A DNA stretch of 64,000 nucleotides, from assembly GCA_910589055.1 (NCBI GenBank), contig CAJURN010000013.1:1-64000 (forward strand). Reading direction: 5' to 3'. Position numbers and translations under genes: made by a program. This DNA comes from an uncultured Muribaculaceae bacterium. Lineage in GTDB: Bacteria > Bacteroidota > Bacteroidia > Bacteroidales > Muribaculaceae. Shown in pieces: positions 42,240 through 50,325 of this stretch (positions are counted from its first letter, which is position 1; each line of letters begins with the position of its first letter). A model generated the notes under the pieces. The model was not told the origin of the DNA. It saw only the letters and a list, made by a program, of their open reading frames with translations, and did no database searches.

Positions 42240-43763
42240 TTACTTTATCCGTTTGCCCCAGACGGTGCGGCCGTCATGGTCGAGACCTGTAAAGAGTATC
42301 GTGTTGGTGCTCCGTTCCCAGTCGTGTCCGGCAAACACGATGACGTCTTCAATGGTCTCGTCGCCGAAAGTCAGTGCCAGCGATTGGGAATCGCCGTCGA
42401 AACTCCATCTTCCGGCATCATCGGCAATGCTGCCGTCGTTCCTGAGGGTATAAGGCTTGGAGATATTCCATTCGCCGTCGCGCAGGGCACCCTCGCCCCA
42501 GAGAATCTGTCCGGCTGCAAGATTGCGGTCGGCTGTGGGTTCATGCAGACGTATTATTTCCCAATCCCCGGCAATGTCGCGGGTGTCGAACTTCCGAGCC
42601 TCTGTGGCCGCATATCTTTCAGGCGACACCACAGGCCATCCCGAGGGAGTGAAGAACATCGGGCGCAGGTGTAGCACCATCATGTCAGGCTCCGAAGCAA
42701 GACGCCCCTGATGAGCCATGTAGTAATTGCCATCCGCATCAGCAAACACTCCGCAATGCGCGGTACCGACCCATCCGGGATGATTTTCGAAACGGTAAGG
42801 TGCCGTAAGCAGAGGGAAATTATCGGTCGTATCAGCGAGTTCCTTGCCAAAGAAGTCGACAAAAGGACCGTCGGGAGAATCGCTGCGCCCTACCCTTACA
42901 TTATATGTTGTCATCAGAGGGTCGTAGGAGGTGAAGAGATAGTACTTGCCGTCCTTTGGGCTGCGGATAATCTCGGGCGCCTCCTGATTGTCCTTCATCA
43001 CTCCCGAACGGCGTGCTATAAGTTTTCCCTGATCGCCATCGCTGAGGGGAAGTCCGGTTTCAGGATTCAGCTCAACACAGAACAGGCCGCCGAAGAATGA
43101 GCCGTAGTGCATGTAGCGGCGACCGTCGGCGGTATTGATTACCGACGGGTCAATCGCGTTCATCACCGAGGTGGAATCGGTGCGAACCACAGGTCCGAGC
43201 TGACGCCACGGTCCTTCAGGCGATTCCGATTCAGCCACGCCGAGGTAGGATATGCTCTTGCCGAACGACGAAACGCAATAATACAGATGGAACTTGCCGT
43301 TTCCGCAATCCACCATGTACGGTGCCCAGATATTTCCGGGCGCGCGTCCGCCGTCATGCGATTTCACCCACTCCACGGCCTCGGCAGGAATTTCCGGGAA
43401 AGCCCAACCGACGAATTCCCAGTTGACGAGGTCGCGCGACTTGCGCACCTGGATAAAACCGGGAGGAGCCGGACGCTCATGCTTTTTCTTCCGTTTCTCG
43501 CCGTCGCGGCGCTCACCGTCATGGTTGCGACGCTTATGATATATCGCATCGGTGGAATACATATAATATACGCTGTCGACCTTGCATACAGCCGGGTCAT
43601 GGACATTATATGTGCCCCACTTGCCGCTGTGTTCCATCGAGGCTACGGCACTGTAATCATCTTCCCACGGATTGGGTGACGACTCGGGTTGATACGGCGA
43701 CGAGCACGAAACGAGCAGTGCCGCACCTATTGCAGTAAGAATAATTCCGGGATGTTTTTTCAT
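42240..43763 (-). CDS. GH43 arabinanase/arabinosidase lipoprotein
   Basis: 507 aa from ATG 43763; an in-frame extension to 43859 is rejected because it runs through the promoter and operator. Lipobox Cys20 ('LLVSCSS'). Five-bladed GH43 propeller with Asp56 ('VHDPAV'), Asp205 ('AIDPSV') and Glu261 ('EAPEII') as base, pKa modulator and acid; a C-terminal beta domain follows (about 400-507). Between strands of the first blade is an extremely charged insert (about residues 76-98, 'KRRNHDGERRDGEKRKKK'). Likely surface or periplasmic endo-arabinanase. First gene of the operon with its operator upstream. Confidence 0.93.
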   Translation of the reverse strand: MKKHPGIILTAIGAALLVSCSSPYQPESSPNPWEDDYSAVASMEHSGKWGTYNVHDPAVCKVDSVYYMYSTDAIYHKRRNHDGERRDGEKRKKKHERPAPPGFIQVRKSRDLVNWEFVGWAFPEIPAEAVEWVKSHDGGRAPGNIWAPYMVDCGNGKFHLYYCVSSFGKSISYLGVAESESPEGPWRQLGPVVRTDSTSVMNAIDPSVINTADGRRYMHYGSFFGGLFCVELNPETGLPLSDGDQGKLIARRSGVMKDNQEAPEIIRSPKDGKYYLFTSYDPLMTTYNVRVGRSDSPDGPFVDFFGKELADTTDNFPLLTAPYRFENHPGWVGTAHCGVFADADGNYYMAHQGRLASEPDMMVLHLRPMFFTPSGWPVVSPERYAATEARKFDTRDIAGDWEIIRLHEPTADRNLAAGQILWGEGALRDGEWNISKPYTLRNDGSIADDAGRWSFDGDSQSLALTFGDETIEDVIVFAGHDWERSTNTILFTGLDHDGRTVWGKRIK

Positions 43764-43790
43764 GAGGTTCAGGTCAAAGTATTCAGGTCG

Positions 43791-43847
43791 TAAAATTACG
43801 CTCCGAGGGTAGTATATCCGGTGGACGGATTGAGAATTTTGGTGGAC
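43791..43847 (-). promoter_or_regulatory. HTCS operator and promoter of the GH43-GH51-GH51 operon
   Basis: Minus strand: GTCCACC (complement of 43841-43847), then GTCCACC again (complement of 43820-43826), period 21 bp, then TAATTTTA (complement of 43791-43798) as -7 element, starting 28 nt after the second repeat begins. Identical geometry occurs at 48268-48324. The direct repeat with two-turn spacing fits an AraC-type activator bound to one DNA face. Confidence 0.75.
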
Positions 43848-44015
43848 AAATTTACTCATATTTCCCGATATATGGAATTATTTCAATGGAAAATATTTTT
43901 ATCGGAAAAAAGATTTTTTTATTCAAAAAATTGTGTACTTTTACCGCCGATTACCATGTAAGACGCCGATAATTAACAACTTCATATAAAATTTAAGTTA
44001 ACCGAATCCAAGCCC

Positions 44016-46454
44016 GTGACAAATTCACGTTTTGAATCCGCATTGCATCGCACCGCTATCCGTACAGTGATACCGGCGGTATTGCTGTGTATTTGCAATC
44101 TCATGTACGCGTTGAATCCGGGAGCTTCGGTGTCGGCACCGTCCTTCATGTCGGGCTACAACATCAGCTACCTGTCGATGGACGAAGGCCTGCCACATAA
44201 CTTTGTCGATGACATATTCCGCGACTCTCGCGGATTTGTATGGATAGGTCTCGGCGGAGGCGGCCTCACGAGATATGACGGAAATGAGTTTGTCAACTTC
44301 AACACCTCTTCCGAGAAATACCCTCTTCCCGGCAACTTCGCCATCGAAATGCTTGAGGACCCGTTTTCGCGCCTTTGGGTGGCAACCGAGGGCGGCATCA
44401 CATTAATAGATATATACAGCCTGCAGCCCGTGGAGCTGACCGACCACACCGGACGCCTTCACGAGCTGTTCCGGAGCCACGGCTGGTCCTTATGTGTCGA
44501 CAGCGAAAACCGCGTATGGGTACGCAGCGACACCCATCTTGGCTGCATAGCCTTCAACAGCGACGGCGAAGCCGAAAGCATAGCAATGTCGGAAACGCTG
44601 CGACGTCCATCGGCTCCCACCGCCGTGCGCGACGTGGAGTGCAACGGCAATCCCTGGAGCGTTGTCGACGGCTCGGTGCGTCGTCTCGTTCCTGACTTCG
44701 CCTCGCAGACGGTACGTGCCGTTCCGGTGGCCGACTGCCTGACCTTCGTGCCCGACATAATGGTGAGCGATTACATAATGAACGGCAGCGAGATATGGAT
44801 TGCCACCGACCTGGGGCTGGTGAGATACAATCCCGCCGAAAACATATCCAAGACATATCTAAACGAACCGGGCAACAGCAGCTCGCTGTCTCAGAATTTC
44901 ATCAACACCCTCGCTGTCACCAACGACAAGAGACTCATCGCAGGCACGCTGCGTGGACTGAACATCTACAATCCTATCAGCGACACCTTCGAGCGCGTGA
45001 CGCAACGCCCCGAAACCGCAGGCGGGTTGAACAACAATTTCGTAAACAAGATTTTTCCCGACGGCGACAACATTTGGGTAGGCACCGAAGGGTGCGGCAT
45101 CAATCTTTTCATCCCCAAAACGCTGTCCGTTACCGAATTCTCCAATAATTTCAGCACTCCGGGGCGCTCATTCAACACGCCCGTCAACGCCATTCTGGCC
45201 GAAAACGACGGCACCGTATGGATCGGAAGCGTGGAAGGCGGACTACACCGCAGCTCAAACGGGCTGAAAACTTTCCGCCACTACTCCGCCAACGACGGCA
45301 CGCTGCCGCACAACTCGGTGAGCGCACTCGCACGCGACGGGGAGGGCAACCTGCTTGTAGGCACGTGGGGTGGAGGTGTATCAGTGCTGAAAACGACCGA
45401 CGACGGCAACGTGACCGCCCTTCGCCAATTCATTTCCACCGACGACTCGGTCCATCACATCGGCTACATCGGCGCGCTGGCATGGGATTCACTGAACAAG
45501 CTCGTATGGATAGGAGCCTCGCGCGGCCTGTTTGTCTACAATCCCGCTGACAGAACTGTCAGGGAAGCCTTCCCGAATTCCACCGACATGATTTTCGGAG
45601 CGCTCGGAGCAGCAGTAGACCGCGACGCTCATCTGTGGCTCGGAACGAGCAAAGGCCTGATTGACATTGACCTGCTCAAATACTCCAAAACCAAATCAGC
45701 TGATGCGGTAAGGCATCTTCGCGGACGCTTCAACAACCCCGACGCCGTGGCCGACGAACGTATCACCACCGTGTTTATCGACCGCGACAACCGTCTTTGG
45801 ATAGGCACCAACGGCAGCGGACTCTACTTCCGCGTATTCCCTGAAAATGGGATATTGGAACTTTTTGAAAGCATCAACACCTCCGACGGCCTGCCCAATG
45901 ACATCATCCATGGCATTGCCCAGGATCGGGATGGAAATATCTGGGTATCGACTTACAGCGGGCTTGCCTGCATGGATTCCGAGGGCAACATCCGCAACTA
46001 CGACAAGGGCGGAGACCTGATAAACGACCGCTTCTACTGGAACGCCGCCGCCACCGACTCCCGCGGCAACATTCTATTCGGCACAACCTCCGGACTGCTC
46101 GCCATCCACGGACAGATTTCCGGAGAAAAGGAAAACTCCGTACCCATCAACTTCACGCACGTGTGGGTGGATAACAATGAGATTCTTCCCGGCGGCACAG
46201 GCTCAACATCGTTCTGTCCGGTGCGTGGCTTGAAAATACACGAAAGCTCGCGCTCGGTATCTTTCGAGTTCTCGGCTATGGATTACAACCACAACCGCCG
46301 CGGAACATATTCCTACCGCCTTACCGGATTCGACAGCGACTGGACCACGCTCGCGCCGGGGCGCCGCTTTGTCCGTTACACCAACCTCGCGCCGGGCAAA
46401 TACACGCTCCAGGTACGCTACATCCACAAAGGTGCTCCGAGAGCGAGGCTCTGA
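44016..46454 (+). CDS. Hybrid two-component regulator, periplasmic sensor half (frameshifted)
   Basis: 812 aa, GTG start at 44016 (no upstream start; the following hydrophobic stretch 'VIPAVLLCICNLMYA' is the signal anchor). The product contains the Reg_prop beta-propeller repeats of HTCS sensors ('DDIFRDSRGFVWIGLGGGGLTRYDG', repeated 'NLWIGT..GL' units) and the Y_Y_Y domain ('VSFEFSAMDYNHNRRGTYSYRL', 'LAPGKYTLQVRY'). It stops 'GAPRARL' where an intact HTCS continues into its TM helix. The missing part lies in the -1 frame immediately after. Alone it would be a periplasmic propeller without membrane anchor other than the signal segment. It probably senses arabino-oligosaccharides. Confidence 0.88.
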   Translation: MTNSRFESALHRTAIRTVIPAVLLCICNLMYALNPGASVSAPSFMSGYNISYLSMDEGLPHNFVDDIFRDSRGFVWIGLGGGGLTRYDGNEFVNFNTSSEKYPLPGNFAIEMLEDPFSRLWVATEGGITLIDIYSLQPVELTDHTGRLHELFRSHGWSLCVDSENRVWVRSDTHLGCIAFNSDGEAESIAMSETLRRPSAPTAVRDVECNGNPWSVVDGSVRRLVPDFASQTVRAVPVADCLTFVPDIMVSDYIMNGSEIWIATDLGLVRYNPAENISKTYLNEPGNSSSLSQNFINTLAVTNDKRLIAGTLRGLNIYNPISDTFERVTQRPETAGGLNNNFVNKIFPDGDNIWVGTEGCGINLFIPKTLSVTEFSNNFSTPGRSFNTPVNAILAENDGTVWIGSVEGGLHRSSNGLKTFRHYSANDGTLPHNSVSALARDGEGNLLVGTWGGGVSVLKTTDDGNVTALRQFISTDDSVHHIGYIGALAWDSLNKLVWIGASRGLFVYNPADRTVREAFPNSTDMIFGALGAAVDRDAHLWLGTSKGLIDIDLLKYSKTKSADAVRHLRGRFNNPDAVADERITTVFIDRDNRLWIGTNGSGLYFRVFPENGILELFESINTSDGLPNDIIHGIAQDRDGNIWVSTYSGLACMDSEGNIRNYDKGGDLINDRFYWNAAATDSRGNILFGTTSGLLAIHGQISGEKENSVPINFTHVWVDNNEILPGGTGSTSFCPVRGLKIHESSRSVSFEFSAMDYNHNRRGTYSYRLTGFDSDWTTLAPGRRFVRYTNLAPGKYTLQVRYIHKGAPRARL

Positions 46455-46474
46455 TTTCGGAAATCCCTCTCGAA

Positions 46475-48244
46475 GTGAGTCCTTACTTCTATAAGAGGTG
46501 GTGGTTTATCCTCATATTGATAATTGGCATCGGAGCATTGGCGACACTCTTCTACAAACTCCGCATGGCGTCGCTGAAAAACAAGCAGCGCCATCTGGAA
46601 TCCCTCGTGGCCGAGCGCACCGCCGAGATTGAAGAGCAGAAACGCCAGGTGCAGCAGCTCACCATGGACCGCATTTCCTTCTTCACAAACATATCGCACG
46701 AGTTCCGCACTCCGATCACCCTCATTCTCGGCCCTATCGAGAAGGCGCTGAAACTCAGCTACAATCCGAGCGTTATCCAGCAGCTTCATCTTGTGCAGAG
46801 GAATTCAAAATACCTCCTCTCGCTCGTGAACCAGATTATGGATTTCCGCAAAATCGAAGCCGGAAAGATGGAAATCATGCGCAGCAAGGGCAATCTGCTC
46901 GTGTTCCTCGACAATCTTGTGGAGTCATTCCGCCCGATGGCAAAAGACCGCAACATCACCTTGAGCCTGATTCCCCACCTGCCGCGTCCGGTGATGAGTT
47001 TCGATGAGGAAGCGCTTCAGAAAGTGATGATAAACCTCCTCGGAAACGCCATGAAATACACTCCCGACGGAGGCCGCATCTGCGTACGCGCCACCGTGCT
47101 TCCCCGTGGGTGCGCAGGCGACGAGAGCCCGGCCATCTACCTGAGCGTGTCCGACACAGGAAACGGTATCGACCCTGCCGACATATCGCATATTTTCGAC
47201 CGTTTCTATCAGGGCAAGAGCCAGTTGAAATATCCCGTCGTAGGCAGTTCCGACAGCGGCATAGGCCTGTATCTGTGCCAGAGCCTTGTGGACATCTACG
47301 GAGGAAAAATCTCCGTTCAGAACAACCACAACGGCATCGGATGCTGTTTCCGCGTGATTCTGCCGCTTCCTGCCGGTGAAGAGCCGGAGTTCTCGACCGA
47401 GCCTGATGCACCCGAGATTCCCGAAGAGCTCCCGACACCGGATGAAGCGGCAAAGAATACTGCTGCGCCTGACGATGCAAGGCTTACGGTGCTGGTTGTG
47501 GAGGATAATGACGACATGCGCGCATTTATCCGCACCATCCTTTCCCCGCGCTTCTCAGTGGCCGAGGCCCGCAACGGCGAGGAAGCACTCAAAGTGCTTT
47601 CCAACAGGGAAATCGGACTTATAATTTCCGACCTGATGATGCCTGTGATGGACGGACTCGAGCTCTCGCGCAAGGTCAAGGAGAACTTCAATTTCAGCCA
47701 CATACCCTTCCTTATGCTCACCGCCAAGGAAGGCCGCGAGCCACGCCTTGAAAGCTACCGCATGGGCGTGGACGAATATATCCTCAAACCATTTGACGAG
47801 GAACTGCTGCTTGCGCGCATCGAGAATATCCTGCGTTCGCGCCAACGCTATCAGACCCACTTCGCCGGAGCGCTTGATGTGGAATCGCTAAACATCACCG
47901 AAGACTCGCGCGACAAGAAATTCATGGACCAGGTGATGCAGGTGATTCAAGACAACTACCGCAACTCCTACTTTGAAATCGGCGACTTCGCCGAAGCCCT
48001 CGGTGTGAGCCGCTCGCTGCTCAACAAGAAACTCCAGAGCATCGCGGGACAGTCGGCCGGCCAACTGCTGCGCTCGTTCCGCCTCAATACCGCCCGCGAG
48101 CTTATCATACGCAACCGCCACTCACGCGCGATGAACATTTCGGAAATTGCCTACGAAGTGGGATTCAACGATTCAAAATACTTTACCCGCTGTTTCACAA
48201 AGCAATTCAATATCACACCCTCATCTTTGATGAACGCAGAATAA
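46475..48244 (+). CDS. Hybrid two-component regulator, kinase-REC-AraC half (frameshifted)
   Basis: 589 aa counted from GTG 46475, but the frame is open upstream to at least 46421 and reads 'SEIPLEVSPYFYKRWW', the usual HTCS linker to TM helix (residues 9-28). Then HisKA with phospho-His75 ('NISHEFRTP'), HATPase ('NLLGNAMKYTPDG', 'DTGNGI', 'GIGLYL'), a receiver domain with phospho-Asp386 ('ISDLMMP') and an AraC-type double HTH ('GVSRSLLNKKLQ', 'ISEIAYEVGFNDSKYFTRCF'). It should activate the flanking PUL operons. It continues the preceding gene in the -1 frame; a single missing base between 46431 and 46451 would explain the split. Confidence 0.88.
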   Translation: MSPYFYKRWWFILILIIGIGALATLFYKLRMASLKNKQRHLESLVAERTAEIEEQKRQVQQLTMDRISFFTNISHEFRTPITLILGPIEKALKLSYNPSVIQQLHLVQRNSKYLLSLVNQIMDFRKIEAGKMEIMRSKGNLLVFLDNLVESFRPMAKDRNITLSLIPHLPRPVMSFDEEALQKVMINLLGNAMKYTPDGGRICVRATVLPRGCAGDESPAIYLSVSDTGNGIDPADISHIFDRFYQGKSQLKYPVVGSSDSGIGLYLCQSLVDIYGGKISVQNNHNGIGCCFRVILPLPAGEEPEFSTEPDAPEIPEELPTPDEAAKNTAAPDDARLTVLVVEDNDDMRAFIRTILSPRFSVAEARNGEEALKVLSNREIGLIISDLMMPVMDGLELSRKVKENFNFSHIPFLMLTAKEGREPRLESYRMGVDEYILKPFDEELLLARIENILRSRQRYQTHFAGALDVESLNITEDSRDKKFMDQVMQVIQDNYRNSYFEIGDFAEALGVSRSLLNKKLQSIAGQSAGQLLRSFRLNTARELIIRNRHSRAMNISEIAYEVGFNDSKYFTRCFTKQFNITPSSLMNAE

Positions 48245-48267
48245 CATTTTTTGACAAAAGGATAAAA

Positions 48268-48324
48268 ATCCACCATAATTACACAATCGTCCACCTTACC
48301 TAAGTCCTTTTCAGGGTATTTTTG
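48268..48324 (+). promoter_or_regulatory. HTCS operator and promoter of the SusC/SusD arabinan operon
   Basis: ATCCACC at 48268 and GTCCACC at 48289, period 21 bp, then TATTTTTG at 48317-48324, starting 28 nt after the second repeat begins. No good -33 element, as expected for an activator-dependent promoter. Leader to the first gene is about 95 nt. Confidence 0.75.
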
Positions 48325-48424
48325 TACTGTTAAATTGTGTTGCTCAGTCAACCGATTCCACAGTTGACCTTCTCACATACCGAAACTAATTAACCTTAAA
48401 TATAAATAACCAATCATTAGCATT

Positions 48425-50299
48425 ATGAAGACTACAAAATGGATGACCGTGCCCCTTGCCACCGCTATGGCCGGCACCATCCTTTGCGGCACATCCTGCT
48501 CGACCGACTGGGGAAAAGTTGACCCTCCCGCCGGAATACAGACAGTGCCGAAGCTCGAGAATGTTGCTATCTATGATTTTGAAGAGGAGTTTCTTGACCC
48601 GTTTATCTTCAAAGCCTCAGCCAACACCGAAAATCAAGTACCTGCAATTGTCGAGGACGACGTGAAAGGAAGAGTTCTTGAACTCTCCGACGGACGTGTG
48701 GAAATCAAGAATCCGCTCAACTCCGTCACCTGCGAGAAAGCGGCTTCGCTCACCTTCTGGATGAAACAGATTCCGGAAGTGATTGTTGCCGAAGACGGAA
48801 CCGAGACAACAGCCCCGCAGGATCTCGAAGGTTCACTTTTCGCTTTCATCAACGAGAACCGCACCGAAAAGCTCAGTTTCTCCGCCAACGGATGGCTCCG
48901 CTACGAAGCCGCCGACGGAACCTGGGACGACAATAATCCCGCACAATACACCACCGGCTATATCGCTGCCGGAGAATGGAACTATGTGGCTCTTACCGTA
49001 CGCGAGAAAGGTTATGACCTCTTCGTGAACGGCGAACGCAAGGTTTCAAAGAACGTCGACAACTTCGACTGCTCCCGCATGGTGGATTTCATGAACAATG
49101 TCGCAACCTTCTCCATCGGAGCCGAAAACAACCACAGCCGTTGGATGATTGACGACCTGAAAATCTACCGCAACGAACTCACGGCCAAGGAAACCGCACG
49201 TCCCTCCCTGCCCGGCGAAAATCAAGGCACAGGCGGGTTCGACTTCTCTACATTTGAATACCGCATGGGCGATGCCATATATAATATAGGTACTCCCGAC
49301 TGCTCCGCAGGCTGGTGGACAACCTTCTCCAACGACTTCCGTATTCCCGCCGACACCAACATGCGTCTGAGCTTCACCAACCACACCAGCGGAGGCGGAA
49401 ACTGGAACAACTGGAACCTCTGTCTCGCCACCGATGCCGACCGTGGCGGTGACGGTTACGGCGAATACTTCGTAATCCGTTCTGACATCTTCGGTTGGGG
49501 CGACGCGTCATACGATGCCGCCAACTGGACCAGCTCGGGCTACGACGACTGGGATCAGTTCCGTGCCGACATGGAAGGCGCCAATGTGGTTATCGACATC
49601 ATCCGCACAGGCGACCATATCACGGTAAATGCCACCGCTACCTGCCCCAATGGCAAGAAATACACCGAATCCTACCATCAGACCTGCGGCGACGGCACTC
49701 AGGTAGTCCGCGCCTTCCTCATTGTGGACGGTTCCTACCTTGAAATCGACGGCGACAACTGTTTCGCCTACTGGAGCGCACCGGTCAACACCTTCATAGT
49801 GGGACAGCCCGACAACAGCTCGGCATGGTGGCTCGACTTCTCCGATTACTTCACCATTCCCGCCAACCTCAACCTCCACCTCGGATTCATCAACTACACC
49901 AGCGGAGCCGGAAACTGGAACAACTGGAACCTCTGCTGCGCAACCGATGCCGACCGCGGTGCAGACGGCTACGCTGAGTACTTCGTTGTACGTTCCGACA
50001 TCTTCGGCTGGGGCGACGCATCCTACGACGCAGCCCACTGGACAAGCTCGGGCTACGACGACTGGGATCAGTTCCGCGCCGACATGGCAGGTGCCGATGT
50101 CGACATCCGCATCGTACGCGAAAACGAGAAAATAACCTACACCAGCAACGCGACATCGGTCGGCGGCAAGGTGTACACCGAAAGCTACTGGGCCAACTGC
50201 GGCGACGGCACTCAGACCGTGCGCGCCTTCCTCATCTGCGACGGCTCGCACTTCGAGATGAACCCCGACCAGTGCTTCACTTACAAAAGTGTGTTTTAG
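48425..50299 (+). CDS. PUL surface glycan-binding lipoprotein with LamG and a duplicated C-terminal domain
   Basis: 624 aa; lipobox around Cys25 ('CGTSCSTD'). Residues ~50-265 form a LamG/concanavalin-like domain ('VEIKNPLNSVTCEKAASLTFWMK', 'EWNYVALTVREKGYDLFVNGERK'). Two tandem ~170-residue repeats follow (about 288-455 and 458-624), sharing 'GNWNNWNLC.ATDADRG.DGY', 'RSDIFGWGDASYDAA.WTSSG' and 'CGDGTQ.VRAFLI.DGS'. The repeats are rich in surface Trp/Tyr, typical of sugar binding, but match no family I can name. It sits where the surface glycan-binding protein lies in comparable arabinan loci. First gene of the operon. Confidence 0.82.
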   Translation: MKTTKWMTVPLATAMAGTILCGTSCSTDWGKVDPPAGIQTVPKLENVAIYDFEEEFLDPFIFKASANTENQVPAIVEDDVKGRVLELSDGRVEIKNPLNSVTCEKAASLTFWMKQIPEVIVAEDGTETTAPQDLEGSLFAFINENRTEKLSFSANGWLRYEAADGTWDDNNPAQYTTGYIAAGEWNYVALTVREKGYDLFVNGERKVSKNVDNFDCSRMVDFMNNVATFSIGAENNHSRWMIDDLKIYRNELTAKETARPSLPGENQGTGGFDFSTFEYRMGDAIYNIGTPDCSAGWWTTFSNDFRIPADTNMRLSFTNHTSGGGNWNNWNLCLATDADRGGDGYGEYFVIRSDIFGWGDASYDAANWTSSGYDDWDQFRADMEGANVVIDIIRTGDHITVNATATCPNGKKYTESYHQTCGDGTQVVRAFLIVDGSYLEIDGDNCFAYWSAPVNTFIVGQPDNSSAWWLDFSDYFTIPANLNLHLGFINYTSGAGNWNNWNLCCATDADRGADGYAEYFVVRSDIFGWGDASYDAAHWTSSGYDDWDQFRADMAGADVDIRIVRENEKITYTSNATSVGGKVYTESYWANCGDGTQTVRAFLICDGSHFEMNPDQCFTYKSVF

Positions 50300-50325
50300 C
50301 AAACCTCAAATCAAAATAGCCAATC

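Noticed and set aside
46421..46460. Programmed -1 ribosomal frameshifting to join the two HTCS halves
   Set aside because: No X-XXY-YYZ slippery heptamer in the zero frame and no obvious downstream pseudoknot; an indel or sequence error is simpler.
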